From the NCBI RefSeq assembly GCF_016758175.1, contig NZ_QYAB01000001.1, positions 244,991 to 308,990 on the forward strand: a stretch of DNA of 64,000 bases. Direction: 5' to 3'. Positions 44,117 through 53,143 of the stretch are shown in pieces. A program made the translations under genes and the position numbers. Every line of letters begins with the position of its first letter. Positions within the stretch are counted from its first letter, which is position 1. The notes under the pieces were generated by a model. It saw only the letters and a list, made by a program, of their open reading frames with translations, was not told the DNA's origin and made no database searches. This DNA is from Leucobacter zeae (GTDB lineage: Bacteria; Actinomycetota; Actinomycetes; Actinomycetales; Microbacteriaceae).

Positions 44117-44272
44117 CAGTGCGCGAGCAGCTCGATCGGGTGGGTCAGGCGCTGGGCAGTGCGGCCGGGCTCGGTCAGCGCGTGAGCAGTTCGATCGGGT
44201 GGGTCAGGCGCTGGGCGGTGCGGCCGGGCTCGGTCAGCGCGTGAGCAGCTCGATGGGGTGGGTCAGGCGCCA
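44117..44272 (-). repeat. 59-bp tandem repeat duplicating a gene's 3' end
   Basis: Copies begin at 44117, 44176 and 44235. The third is the true end of the D,D-carboxypeptidase gene; the other two, downstream on the minus strand, repeat its last codons (RLTHPIELL..) and stop. Confidence 0.88.
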
Positions 44273-45493
44273 CCAGAGATCGGGCTCCACGATCTCGGCG
44301 GAGGTGATGACGGGCACGCTCGTGTTTCCGTCGGGGGCCGAGACACGGATCACCCCGGCGGTGCGGCCCGCCTCGCCCGCGCCCATGGCGCCGACCTCGA
44401 CCGTGCGCGACGCCGTTTCGGCGGGCAGCAGAGCTGCGGTCGCGCCTTTCGCGGGCCTGAGCTCCACCGTTCGGCCCTGCCAGGTACGCACGGTGCCGAT
44501 TCGGGCCTCGGCGTCGACGAGCGTCACTGCATCGACGGCCTTCGGCGCGTCGCGCATCACCGCGCGTGAGTCGCGAGCGCGGTCCTTCGGGGTCGGCCGT
44601 CCGAGCACGGCGGCGATGGCGACCGATTCGCGATCGCCGACCCGGGACTCCCGGGCGACGAGCAGGTTGTACCCGACGCTGCTGAGTGTGCCGGTCTTGA
44701 TGCCGACCACGCCCTCGTCGCCGAGGAGCGGGTTCGAGTTCTCGATCGGTCCGATGCCCGGGATCTCGGTCCAGGGCTCGGCGACGACCTCGGCGATGAG
44801 CGGCTCGGCGAGGGCGAGCCGACCGAGCTCGACGACGTCCGTCGCGCTCGCGACGTTCCGGTCCGAGAGCCCGCTCGGCTCCGAGATACGGAGGGTACGC
44901 AGATCGTGCTCGGCAGCCCACGCTCCCACGGCCTTCTGGAAGGCGGCGTTCGTGCCGAACACCCGCTCCGCGAGGCCGATCGCGTAGTTGTTGGCCGATG
45001 GCAGCAGCGCCAGTTCCACGAACTGCCGCGTGGTGAGCGAGCGCCCGACCGGCACGTCGGCGACGACCCCGTCCGAGCGCAGCACGTCCTCGCGGATCTC
45101 GGCGTCGCGCTCGGTCAGGGTGTAGCGCGGCCCGTCGGAACCCGCCTCGACGGGCTCCGCATCGAGGCATACGAGCACCGTGACGATCTTCGTGATGCTG
45201 GCGAGCTGCCGAGGGGTGTCGAAGTCGTTCGTCCATGCCCCGGTGTCGTCGGCCCAGCCGATGGCGGTCGGCTCGTCCTGCTGGTTGACGATGCGCTGCG
45301 GGCTCACCTCGGGATCGGGGCGATAGGTCTGCGCGGCATCCACGGTCAGGCGCGGATGGAGCTCGGGCAGCGGTGCAGCAGCGCACACGGCGACGTAGCC
45401 GAGAGCGAGCACTGCGACGGAGGCAGCGATGATCCCGATGCGCAGGCCCCGCCGAGGGGAGCGCGTCGCGGGGACCTCGGGGGCATCTGGCAT
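44234..45493 (-). CDS. D-alanyl-D-alanine carboxypeptidase (PBP5/DacA type)
   Basis: Low-molecular-weight penicillin-binding protein (419 aa) trimming peptidoglycan stem peptides outside the membrane. All S11-family motifs are present: SxxK at S99-K102 (SITK), SAN at 166-168, and KTG at 266-268. A single N-terminal hydrophobic segment (IGIIAASVAVLALGYVAVCA) acts as signal or anchor. A beta-rich C-terminal domain follows. TAGGCT lies six bases before the ATG, implying a leaderless mRNA. The 3' end lies in a tandem repeat. Confidence 0.94.
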   Translation of the reverse strand: MPDAPEVPATRSPRRGLRIGIIAASVAVLALGYVAVCAAAPLPELHPRLTVDAAQTYRPDPEVSPQRIVNQQDEPTAIGWADDTGAWTNDFDTPRQLASITKIVTVLVCLDAEPVEAGSDGPRYTLTERDAEIREDVLRSDGVVADVPVGRSLTTRQFVELALLPSANNYAIGLAERVFGTNAAFQKAVGAWAAEHDLRTLRISEPSGLSDRNVASATDVVELGRLALAEPLIAEVVAEPWTEIPGIGPIENSNPLLGDEGVVGIKTGTLSSVGYNLLVARESRVGDRESVAIAAVLGRPTPKDRARDSRAVMRDAPKAVDAVTLVDAEARIGTVRTWQGRTVELRPAKGATAALLPAETASRTVEVGAMGAGEAGRTAGVIRVSAPDGNTSVPVITSAEIVEPDLWWRLTHPIELLTR

Positions 45494-45499
45494 GGGTCC

Positions 45500-45505
45500 A
45501 GCCTA
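45500..45505 (-). promoter_or_regulatory. -10 box TAGGCT, leaderless start of carboxypeptidase
   Basis: TAGGCT on the minus strand, six bases before ATG 45493. Confidence 0.65.
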
Positions 45506-45645
45506 CGCGCCGGCATGCACTGCGGCGGACGACTCGGCCGTGCAGAACGTACCGGGCGGCCGCGCTGGAAATGGGGGAGGATGCTGGATACATGCGGCGG
45601 AGCGCCTCGCCCCGCCGCGATCGCCGTCTCGAGGAGGCCACCGTC

Positions 45646-46818
45646 ATGACCGCGCTCATCGCTGGATACGCCCGCACCCCCTTCACCCGCTTCACCGGCC
45701 AGCTCGCGGCGCAGCCGGCGACGGTGCTCGGCGCGCACGCGGCGAAGGCCGCGCTCGAGCGCGCGGGTGTCTCGCCGGACGCCGTCGACGCGGTCGTCGC
45801 CGGCCAGGTGCTGCAGGGCGGCGCGGGCCAGAACCCTGCTCGCCAGACCGCGGTCGGCGCCGGGATCCCGCTCGGAGTCCCCGCGATCACCCTGAACGCG
45901 GTCTGCCTCTCGGGCACCGAGGCCGTGTCGCAGGCGGTGCGCCTCGTCAAGGCGGGCGAGGCCGATGTCGTGCTCGCGGTCGGGCAGGAGTCGATGTCGC
46001 TCGCTCCGCACGTGATCCCGATGCGCGCCGGCACGAAGTACGGAACGGCCCAGCTCGTCGACACGGTCGATCACGACGGTCTCACCGACGCGTTCGAGCG
46101 GACGGCGATGGGCGCTCTCACCGAGAGCGGAAACGCGCCGCTCGGGCTCACGCGCGAGGAGCAGGACGCGTTCGCCGCGGAATCGCATCAGCGGGCCGCG
46201 GCGTCGGCCGAGTTCTTCGCGGGCGAGATCGCTCCCTTCACGGTGGCTTCACGGCGGGGCGACACGATCGTGTCGGCCGACGACGGGATCCGCGCCGAGA
46301 CCACGGCCGAGACGCTCGCCGGGCTCCGCCCCGCGTTCGCCCCAGATGGCACCATCACCGCCGGGAACGCGTCGCAGATCACGGACGGCGCGGCCGCGCT
46401 CGTCATCGTCAGCGAGGCTGCCGCTGAGCGGCTCGGGCTGCAGGCGATCGCGCGGGTCGAAGCGACGGCGTTCGTCGCGGGGCCCGATACCCACCTGCAC
46501 TCCCAGCCGGCGCGCGCGATCACCGCGGCGCTCGCCAAGGTCGACGGCGTCGCCGCGTCGGACCTGGCCGCCGTCGAGATCAACGAGGCCTTCGCGGCCG
46601 TCGGCGTGCAGTCCACTCGGGAGCTGGGGATCGATCCCGGGGTTGTCAACGTGCACGGAGGCGCGATCGCGCTCGGCCACCCGATCGGAGCCTCGGGGGC
46701 GCGCATCGTGGGCACGCTCGCCCGTCAGCTCGCCGAGCTCGGTTCGGGAGCGGTCGGAGCGGTCGGCATCTGCGGCGGCGGCGGCCAGGGCAGCGCCGTC
46801 GTGCTCCGCGCACTGTAG
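45646..46818 (+). CDS. Thiolase (acetyl-CoA C-acetyltransferase)
   Basis: Thiolase of 390 aa condensing or cleaving acyl-CoA. C87 in LNAVCLSG is the acylated cysteine; ITDGAAALVI, INEAFAAV, GGAIALGHPIGASGAR and GICGGGGQGSA hold the His and second Cys. All catalytic residues are present and the length is normal. ATG 45646 follows GAGGAGG. A weak hairpin (46858-46878) follows. Confidence 0.95.
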   Translation: MTALIAGYARTPFTRFTGQLAAQPATVLGAHAAKAALERAGVSPDAVDAVVAGQVLQGGAGQNPARQTAVGAGIPLGVPAITLNAVCLSGTEAVSQAVRLVKAGEADVVLAVGQESMSLAPHVIPMRAGTKYGTAQLVDTVDHDGLTDAFERTAMGALTESGNAPLGLTREEQDAFAAESHQRAAASAEFFAGEIAPFTVASRRGDTIVSADDGIRAETTAETLAGLRPAFAPDGTITAGNASQITDGAAALVIVSEAAAERLGLQAIARVEATAFVAGPDTHLHSQPARAITAALAKVDGVAASDLAAVEINEAFAAVGVQSTRELGIDPGVVNVHGGAIALGHPIGASGARIVGTLARQLAELGSGAVGAVGICGGGGQGSAVVLRAL

Positions 46819-46857
46819 GGAGCGGGAGCGGGCTCACGGCGCTGAGGGTTTGGGGCG

Positions 46858-46878
46858 CCGAGTTTCCCTGGAACTCGG
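46858..46878 (+). terminator. Candidate terminator of thiolase gene
   Basis: Seven-bp arms CCGAGTT/AACTCGG around a 7-base loop, 40 bp after the stop. No T-tract. Confidence 0.4.
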
Positions 46879-46984
46879 ATCCTTCGGAGCTGCGGTCGTC
46901 GACGAGCTCGGCGGACCCGTCGACCGCGGTCGAGCGACCCTTCGGGATCCCTGAGTCCGTGGTGCGGATCCCGTTCGTTCGGGG

Positions 46985-46990
46985 GTACTC
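46985..46990 (+). promoter_or_regulatory. -10 box TACTCT of the M23 peptidase gene
   Basis: TACTCT 51 bases before the ATG at 47042, followed by a purine-rich leader with GAGG repeats. Confidence 0.5.
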
Positions 46991-47041
46991 TGGAGGGGTC
47001 GACTGCCGACGGAGGCCGTCGAGGACGAGGCGAGGGCGAGG

Positions 47042-48577
47042 ATGTCCGGGAACCCTGAGAGTGCTGCACTGCGGTCCCGTGTGATCGCGTGCGCCGCGGC
47101 GGTCTGCGCGGGAGCCCTGTTCGCCGCGGGAGGCATCCCGACGCCGCCGGGTGAGGACGTGTCGGCGGCGGCGCTCGGCGCTCCTGGCGATGCTCAGACG
47201 CTCACGGGGCGGGCCATGGCCTCGCAGGAGGCGGTGCCGCAGGCGGATGCATCGCGCCCGACTGTCGCCTCCGATCCCGTGCAGTCCGACGTCTCGGAAC
47301 CTGTGACGGGTGACGCGTGGGGCACCGGTTCCGCGGGTGAAGCCTCTGAGCGTGGAACCTCGGCGGGCGGGGTCTCCTCGGGCGGTGTCTCCTCGGGCGG
47401 GGCCGATGCCGGCGACGTTGCCACCGAGACCGCTCCGAACCGGGTGTCCGGAGGCGCTGCCGATGCGATGTCCGCCTCGGAGGCCGGACAGGCGCCGGGG
47501 CAGGTGCAAGCCGGGTCAGTCGAAGCCGAACTCGGGCCGGTCGCGGGTGCCGAGACCCCGCTCGCCGGATCGCCGTTCGCGGCCTCCGCGTACGGCACGT
47601 CCCCGTTCGCAGCGTCCCCGCTCGGTGCGGGAGCGCGGGCCGCGAACTCCGCGGTCGCCGACGCCGTGAACGGGCTCGCCCCGTTGAGCGGCGAGCAGCA
47701 GACGCTCTTCGTCGGGGCGCAGGCCGAGGACGTACTCCCCTCGCTGCTCGAGTGGTCGGTCGTCGAGACCGAGACCGAGACCGCCGATCCCGAGGACTCG
47801 CTTCCCGTGGTGCGCTATCCCTTCGCGAAGCCGGTGATGCTGACAGACGGCTTCGGCTACCGCACGGCTCCGGTCGCGCAGTTCCACGACGCGCAGGATT
47901 TCGCGGCGGCCATGGGCACGCCCGTGCTCGCGATCGCCGACGGGAAGGTCATCGAGGCCGGCCCGACGAGCGACGGATGCGGCTTCGGCCTGCGCGTGCT
48001 GCACGAGATCGCCGGAAAGGACGTCACGAGCCGCTACTGCCACATGATGGACGACTCGCACGATCTCGAGGTGGGGGACACCGTCGAGATCGGGGACCGC
48101 GTGGGTCGCGTCGGTGCGACCGGGATGGCGTTCGGGGCGCACCTGCACCTCGCGATCCGGATCAACAATCGGCCGGTCGACCCCATGAAGTTCCTGAAGA
48201 AGTACGGCCGGATGACGCGGGGCGAGTCCGAGGCAGCGAACGCCAAGCGCACGGACGAGCCGGGGTCGCATGTGGAGGACGTGGTGCCGCCGCCCGAGGA
48301 CCCGCGAGGCGAACCCACGACGCAGCCTCCCACGACGCCGCCTCCGACAACGGAGCCTCCGAAGACGAGGCCTCCCACAACGGAGCCTCCCACGACGAAA
48401 CCGCCGACAACGGAGCCTCCCACGACGCCACCTCCGACGACACCGCCTCCCACGACGCAACCCCCGACGACGGCGCCTCCGACGACGTCTCCCACGACGG
48501 CGCCTCCCACGCCGCCGGCGACTGCATCTCCGACCACGCCGCCGCCCACCGCTGACCCGTCCTCGAGCGCGGGGTGA
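47042..48577 (+). CDS. M23 peptidase with Pro/Thr-rich tail
   Basis: Secreted or wall-associated LytM-type endopeptidase of 511 aa. An N-terminal signal segment (VIACAAAVCAGALFAAGG) is followed by ~200 low-complexity Ala/Ser/Gly residues. The M23 domain is at ~258-385: H282-x3-D286 and H367-x-H369 are the metal ligands, H334 is catalytic. Residues ~424-505 are PPTT repeats, a wall-spanning tail without a sorting signal. The catalytic set is complete, so an active peptidoglycan hydrolase is likely. Confidence 0.92.
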   Translation: MSGNPESAALRSRVIACAAAVCAGALFAAGGIPTPPGEDVSAAALGAPGDAQTLTGRAMASQEAVPQADASRPTVASDPVQSDVSEPVTGDAWGTGSAGEASERGTSAGGVSSGGVSSGGADAGDVATETAPNRVSGGAADAMSASEAGQAPGQVQAGSVEAELGPVAGAETPLAGSPFAASAYGTSPFAASPLGAGARAANSAVADAVNGLAPLSGEQQTLFVGAQAEDVLPSLLEWSVVETETETADPEDSLPVVRYPFAKPVMLTDGFGYRTAPVAQFHDAQDFAAAMGTPVLAIADGKVIEAGPTSDGCGFGLRVLHEIAGKDVTSRYCHMMDDSHDLEVGDTVEIGDRVGRVGATGMAFGAHLHLAIRINNRPVDPMKFLKKYGRMTRGESEAANAKRTDEPGSHVEDVVPPPEDPRGEPTTQPPTTPPPTTEPPKTRPPTTEPPTTKPPTTEPPTTPPPTTPPPTTQPPTTAPPTTSPTTAPPTPPATASPTTPPPTADPSSSAG

Positions 48578-48641
48578 CGTCGAAACCCGCCGATGCGGTC
48601 GGCGGACGTCCCGTCCCTCGATCGCGCGGAGCGCTGCGCTT

Positions 48642-48721
48642 GGCCCGGTGAACCGGTGGCCCGGTGAACCGGTGGCCCGGTGAACCGGTGGCCCGGTGGA
48701 CCAATGACCCGTCGGACCGGT
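48642..48721 (+). repeat. 16-bp tandem repeat at a convergent junction
   Basis: Three perfect GGCCCGGTGAACCGGT units (48642-48689) and two degenerate ones, between the convergent M23 and MFS genes. Confidence 0.85.
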
Positions 48722-48814
48722 GAGCCGAAGATTCCCCGCTCGCCCACTCGGTCGCGCGCTCGAGCGCGCACCCGGGGCCGGGGTGCTGCCGGACGCGGGA
48801 TGCAGTGCCGGGTA

Positions 48815-50146
48815 CTACCGATCCAACACGAACCGCGGGCGCCCGACCGCGGCGCCGATCGCCAACTGCGTCGCCGTGACCGCGCAGACGAACGCGAATG
48901 CGAGGCCCCAGCTGCCGGTGAGCCCGTGCAGCAGCCCGAACAGGATCGGGCCGGTCGCCGCAATGAGGTATCCGACCGACTGGGACATCCCCGAGAGCGC
49001 CGAGGCGGCTGAGCGGGTGCGCGCCCGAACGGCCATGAGCGTCACGGAGACCGTGAGCTGCGCACCGCAGACGAGTCCTCCGCAGACGATCCAGATCGGC
49101 ATCGCACCCGGCAGGATCGGCATCCCGATCCAGGCGATCAATCCGAGTACGGGGAGGAGTGCGGGAGCCCAGCGCGACACCCGGCTCTGCATGAGAGACG
49201 GTGCGGCCAGCGATCCCACGATGCCGAGGGCCTGGAAGGCCATGAGTGCGAGGCCCGCGGCAGCCGGGGGGTACCCGAGGCTCGTGAGGAACGGGGCCAG
49301 CCAGGTCGAGAGGACGTAGAAGTTGAGCGACTGCGTGCCCATGTAGCAGGCCACCAACCACGCGACGGGATCGCGCCAGATGCGGCGTCCGCTGTTGCTG
49401 GTGCCGTCGTCGCTGCTGGCCGAGGCGGGATCCGACGCGGCGCGTGCTGCATCCGATCCAGCGTCGAGCGCTGCCGTCTCGGCCGCCCGGCGCTTCGCGC
49501 TGCCCCAGGTCGCCGCGATCCAGGCCACCAGGCCGAAGGGGATGGCGATGCCGCTCGCCAGCAGGGCGAAGCGCCATCCGAGTGGGCCGGACCCGGTGTC
49601 GATGTCCGAGATCGGGACGGCGAACCCGGCGCTCAGCGATGCAGAGGCGCTGAGGATCGCGGTGTAGGCGCCCATGACGAACGGCAGGCGCGTCGGGAAG
49701 TCCTGCTTGATGATGGCGGGGATCAGCACATTGCAGATCGCGAGGCCCGCGCCGATGATGACGGTACCCGCCCAGAGATTGACGGCCGAGCCGGGGAAGG
49801 AGCGCCAGGCGGTGCCCGCGGCGAGGACGACGAGGGACCACCCGATGGCGCGTTCGATGCCGAGCCGTTCGCTCAGCACGTGCGCGAGCGGGGAGATCGC
49901 AGCCCAGGTGATGAGCGGGATCGAACCGAGCGCGCCGAGTGCGGCGACCGGGACGCCGAGTCCCTCCGAGATGTCCTCGAGGAGGGGGCCGACCCCCGTG
50001 ATCGTCATGCGGAGGTTGGCCGCGACGAGGCAGACCGCGATGAAGAGCAGGAGCCACGGCCGCGGATTCGGAACCGCGCTCGCTGGGGGAGTCGGTGAGG
50101 GGTGCGGCACGATCTGGAACTCTACCCCACCGCGCGCGGCGGACAT
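48815..50146 (-). CDS. CynX/NimT-type MFS transporter
   Basis: Twelve-helix transporter (443 aa) of the cyanate permease-like family: LRMTITGVGPLLEDISEGLGV in helix 1-2, LGSIPLITWAAISPLAHVLSERLG, and GYLIAATGPILFGLLHGLTGSWG near the end. A hydrophilic loop between helices 6 and 7 is Ala/Ser/Asp-rich. The start is uncertain: ATG 50146 or GTG 50110, the latter with TAGAGT eight bases upstream. No cyanase is near, so cyanate is not implied. Confidence 0.9.
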   Translation of the reverse strand: MSAARGGVEFQIVPHPSPTPPASAVPNPRPWLLLFIAVCLVAANLRMTITGVGPLLEDISEGLGVPVAALGALGSIPLITWAAISPLAHVLSERLGIERAIGWSLVVLAAGTAWRSFPGSAVNLWAGTVIIGAGLAICNVLIPAIIKQDFPTRLPFVMGAYTAILSASASLSAGFAVPISDIDTGSGPLGWRFALLASGIAIPFGLVAWIAATWGSAKRRAAETAALDAGSDAARAASDPASASSDDGTSNSGRRIWRDPVAWLVACYMGTQSLNFYVLSTWLAPFLTSLGYPPAAAGLALMAFQALGIVGSLAAPSLMQSRVSRWAPALLPVLGLIAWIGMPILPGAMPIWIVCGGLVCGAQLTVSVTLMAVRARTRSAASALSGMSQSVGYLIAATGPILFGLLHGLTGSWGLAFAFVCAVTATQLAIGAAVGRPRFVLDR

Positions 50147-50196
50147 GGGGCCGACGAGCGCGCGCGGTTCCGCTCGAGCAGGTACACTCCGTTCTC

Positions 50197-50985
50197 ATGA
50201 CGCAATCTCGCACAGCGATCGGCATCGACGTCGGCGGCACGGGGATCAAGGGCGCGGGGGTCGATCCCGAATCCGGCGAGAAGCTCACTTCGCGGCACAA
50301 GGTGCTCACGCCGGCCGGCGCGCGCCCCGAGGACGTCGCCCGCGAGGTCGGAGCGATGGCGGCCGCGATCCGCGCCGAGCTCGTCGCATCGGGACGGGCT
50401 GCCGAGGACGCCCGCCTCCCGGTCGGGGTCACGCTGCCGGTGGTGGTCAGGCACGGGATCGTACGGACCGCCGCGAACATCGATGCCAGCTGGATCGGCC
50501 TCGACGCGCATGCACTGCTGTCGGAAGCGATCGGCAGTGAATGCCTGGTCGTCAACGACGCAGACGCCGCGGGTGTGGCCGAGTCGGCGTTCGGCGCGGC
50601 GAACGGTCAGAGCGGTGCCACGCTCGTGCTCACCTTCGGTACCGGGATCGGTGCGGCGTTCATCTACGACGGTGCGCTCGTGCCCAACTTCGAGCTCGGC
50701 CACATCGAGCTCGACGGTCACCCCATAATCGAGCGCCATGCGGCTGCGAAGGTGATCGAGCGCGAGGGCATCTCGCTCGACGAGTGGGCCGCACGCGTAG
50801 CGCGCTACCTGGGACATCTCGAGAAGATCGTGAATCCCGACCGCTTCGTGATCGGCGGCAGCATCAGCAAGTCGGCGGACCAGTACCTGCCCTTCCCGGG
50901 AGTGACCGTTCCGGTCGTGCCCGCGCACTTCAGGAACAACGCGGGCATCGTCGGAGCCGCGCGCCTCGCCGCGCACCCCGCCTGA
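50197..50985 (+). CDS. ppgK: Polyphosphate glucokinase (ROK family)
   Basis: Actinobacterial glucokinase (262 aa) using polyphosphate or ATP to make glucose-6-phosphate. GIDVGGTGIKGAGVD at 9-23 is the phosphate loop, VNDADAAGVAESAFGA the glucose-binding/catalytic Asp region, and LTFGTGIGAAF the second phosphate motif. A -10 TACACT lies eight bases before the ATG, so the leader is almost absent. The 3' end and stop are repeated in 18-bp steps downstream. Confidence 0.94.
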   Translation: MTQSRTAIGIDVGGTGIKGAGVDPESGEKLTSRHKVLTPAGARPEDVAREVGAMAAAIRAELVASGRAAEDARLPVGVTLPVVVRHGIVRTAANIDASWIGLDAHALLSEAIGSECLVVNDADAAGVAESAFGAANGQSGATLVLTFGTGIGAAFIYDGALVPNFELGHIELDGHPIIERHAAAKVIEREGISLDEWAARVARYLGHLEKIVNPDRFVIGGSISKSADQYLPFPGVTVPVVPAHFRNNAGIVGAARLAAHPA

Positions 50986-51050
50986 CCAGCGCAGGCCGCC
51001 TGACCAGCGCACCCCGTCTGACCAGGGCACCCCGTCTGGTCCGCGTGACG
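50979..51050 (+). repeat. 18-bp tandem repeat containing the ppgK stop
   Basis: Four units (50979, 50997, 51015, 51033) of the type CGCCTGACCAGCGCACCC; the first contains the ppgK stop codon. Confidence 0.8.
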
Positions 51051-51129
51051 CGCGTGAGCCGAGCGTCTGGAAGCCTCCGGCGACGCCGTTCCATGGGGGT
51101 GGATCCGTTCCTCGATGCAGACGTGCGGC

Positions 51130-52896
51130 TCACGCCGCCTGAGCGCCTGCCGTGTCTGTCGCCCATGGGGGCGGCGACTCGTCCTCCTCGGGAGGATCGA
51201 CGCCGACCGGCCGGAACATCACGCGAGACGCCGGTTTGTCGATGACGATCACTCCGAGCGGAGACCGCCATCTGAGTTCTCCGCCGCGGAGCTGCTCCAT
51301 CGAGATCCCGGTGTTGTGCTTGAGCACGTGGTGATATCGGCAGAGCACCTCGAGGTTGTCGCTCGAGGTCGGCCCGCCCAGGGACGCCGCGCGAGCGTGA
51401 TCGATGTCGGATCGGTGCGGGACGATCAGGCATCCCGGGTAGCGGCAGTGCTGGTCCCGCGCGAACACGAAGCGACGCAGCCCTTCGGTCGGCCGGTAGC
51501 GATCGGTCGCGAGGATCTCGCCCGTCGCCGGATCGCAGAACACCGCGTCCCAGCTCGTCTCGATCGAGGCGAGGAACCGCGCGGTCTCGGCGTCGATGGG
51601 TCCGCATCCCGCGAGGACCGCAGCGCCCTGGAGCCCCGCGATACCCGTCTCTGCCTTCGGGCGCCGGTCCTGGGGAAGCAGCCCGAGCACCGGCACGGTC
51701 ACCTGGATCCGTGCGGTGATCCCGGAGAGATCGGTGTCCCCGGTCTCGTTCGTCGGGCCGGCGTTGATCAGCAGGTCGGAGAGCACGCTCGCACGGATCT
51801 GGTCGAGCGGCCGCACCGCCGGAAGCAGATGGGGCGGGTCCGGGTCGCAGCTCGGCGCTGCGGTGAGAGTCGCTCCGTCGTGCGCTCGAACGGCATGGGC
51901 GGGCGAGCTCTTCGCCGGTGCGCCGGGAGCCGTCGCGCCGTGTCGGGCGCTCTCGCGGCTGCTGCGACCGTCGGCGCTGCGACCGGTAGCACGGCGACCG
52001 GCGGCGCGGCGCGCGGCGAGCTCCCGCTGCTGCACCGATCGCGCCTGCCGGGTCAGGCGATCCTTGATCGCGTGCGCTTCGACCGATGCGAGCACCGCGC
52101 GCAGCTCGGACAGGCCGTGTTCCAGATCGATGACTTCGACGCGCATGCGCAGCCGTGCCGCCGCGCGCTCGCGCTCCTCCGGCTCGGGGACGTGCTTCGC
52201 CGCGACGACCTTCGCGAGGCGCCGGGTGCGGTTCGGGGTCTCCGTCGTCGCGAGCTCGAGCATCTCCCCGCCGTACGCTCGGCGAGCAGCCCGGTCCGCG
52301 ATGATGCCGCCCTCGTCGGCGACGGCACGCACGTGGGCGAGGCTCGTGCGCCCCCGCGAGAGCTCGTCGACGAGCTCTCCGTAGTCCTCGGCGAGACGCA
52401 TCGCGAGCCCGAGCTCATTCACCACTGCGCGGTCCGAGACTCCGGTGGCGAATGCGACCTCGGCGGCCACCGTGCGCATCGCCAACTCGCCGACATCGCG
52501 CTCCGCGGAACGACGATCGGCGCTCGCCACCCCGCGGACGCGGTCGATCTCGGCCGCAGCGAGGTCGGCCATCGCGGCGAGCAGACGCATGCGCTCGGCC
52601 TCGAGTGCGCGGATGCGACTGGTGGCCGTGGCGTGCTCGGAGACCAGGGTCCCGAGTCTCCGCAGCTGGGCGCTCCCGTCAGGGAACGGCATCTCGTCTG
52701 GTGCCGGTGCCGCCTCGCTGAACGGAACCCTGCCGCCAGAAGAGCTCCGGTGAGGGCGCGAGCTCCGGTGAGGGTGCGAGCTCCGGTGAGGGTGCGAGGC
52801 TCGCTCCGGAACGGAGCTGCCGGAAGTTTCGCCGGATACGTCGTCCGCGACGTCATCGGTGCGCCGTGCACTGAGGCGGGAGGTGAAGGGGGACAT
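51130..52896 (-). CDS. DUF222 / HNH endonuclease-domain protein (13E12-like)
   Basis: Protein of 588 aa with a DUF222 helical domain (LVSEHATATSRIRALEAERMRLLAAMADLA, RTSLAHVRAVADEGGII) and a C-terminal HNH nuclease fold: DQHCRYPGC, DIDHARAASLGGPTSSDNLEVLCRYHHVLKH. Such 13E12-type genes occur in many copies in actinobacteria and may be mobile; no inverted repeats flank this one. HPHRSS hexapeptide repeats lie near the N-terminus. GACACT six bases before the ATG suggests a leaderless mRNA. Confidence 0.92.
   Translation of the reverse strand: MSPFTSRLSARRTDDVADDVSGETSGSSVPERASHPHRSSHPHRSSRPHRSSSGGRVPFSEAAPAPDEMPFPDGSAQLRRLGTLVSEHATATSRIRALEAERMRLLAAMADLAAAEIDRVRGVASADRRSAERDVGELAMRTVAAEVAFATGVSDRAVVNELGLAMRLAEDYGELVDELSRGRTSLAHVRAVADEGGIIADRAARRAYGGEMLELATTETPNRTRRLAKVVAAKHVPEPEERERAAARLRMRVEVIDLEHGLSELRAVLASVEAHAIKDRLTRQARSVQQRELAARRAAGRRATGRSADGRSSRESARHGATAPGAPAKSSPAHAVRAHDGATLTAAPSCDPDPPHLLPAVRPLDQIRASVLSDLLINAGPTNETGDTDLSGITARIQVTVPVLGLLPQDRRPKAETGIAGLQGAAVLAGCGPIDAETARFLASIETSWDAVFCDPATGEILATDRYRPTEGLRRFVFARDQHCRYPGCLIVPHRSDIDHARAASLGGPTSSDNLEVLCRYHHVLKHNTGISMEQLRGGELRWRSPLGVIVIDKPASRVMFRPVGVDPPEEDESPPPWATDTAGAQAA
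52742..52795 (-). repeat. 18-bp in-frame repeat in the HNH gene
   Basis: Three copies of GAGCTCCGGTGAGGGTGC read on the plus strand, encoding HPHRSS repeats on the minus strand. Confidence 0.8.
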
Positions 52897-52902
52897 GCAG
52901 GC

Positions 52903-52908
52903 AGTGTC
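52903..52908 (-). promoter_or_regulatory. -10-like box GACACT, leaderless start of HNH gene
   Basis: GACACT on the minus strand, six bases before ATG 52896. It deviates from TANNNT at the first base. Confidence 0.45.
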
Positions 52909-53078
52909 GCAGAAACCTCCGACACTCAGGGGCGGAAAATGGGCAGTTGATCGGGAATTCTTGCGGCCCAGCACAAGATTCTGCGTTGCGCTCTGCGATC
53001 CCGAATCAAGCACGGCGATCCACTCCTGGTCACCGCATATCGTGCGGCGGACCCCGCCCGGGACCCGGCCAGAGGCGC

Positions 53079-53113
53079 GGCCCGAGACCCGAGGTCCGGA
53101 CGGGCCTCGGGCC
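53079..53113 (-). terminator. Candidate terminator of the dimethylargininase gene
   Basis: Arms GGCCCGAG (53079-53086) and CTCGGGCC (53106-53113), with an alternative inner CCCGAGG/CCTCGGG pairing, 31 bp after the stop. Confidence 0.45.
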
Positions 53114-53143
53114 GTGCGGGTCATGCCGCGCGCACTGCCCGGA

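Noticed and set aside
48642..48721. C-terminal peptide repeats (PGHRFTGPPVHR-like) of a minus-strand protein
   Set aside because: They arise from the 16-bp DNA repeat read in a frame that has no supported start and continues antisense to the M23 gene.
48815..50146. Cyanate transport system
   Set aside because: Only the transporter resembles CynX; no cyanase or carbonic anhydrase gene is adjacent.
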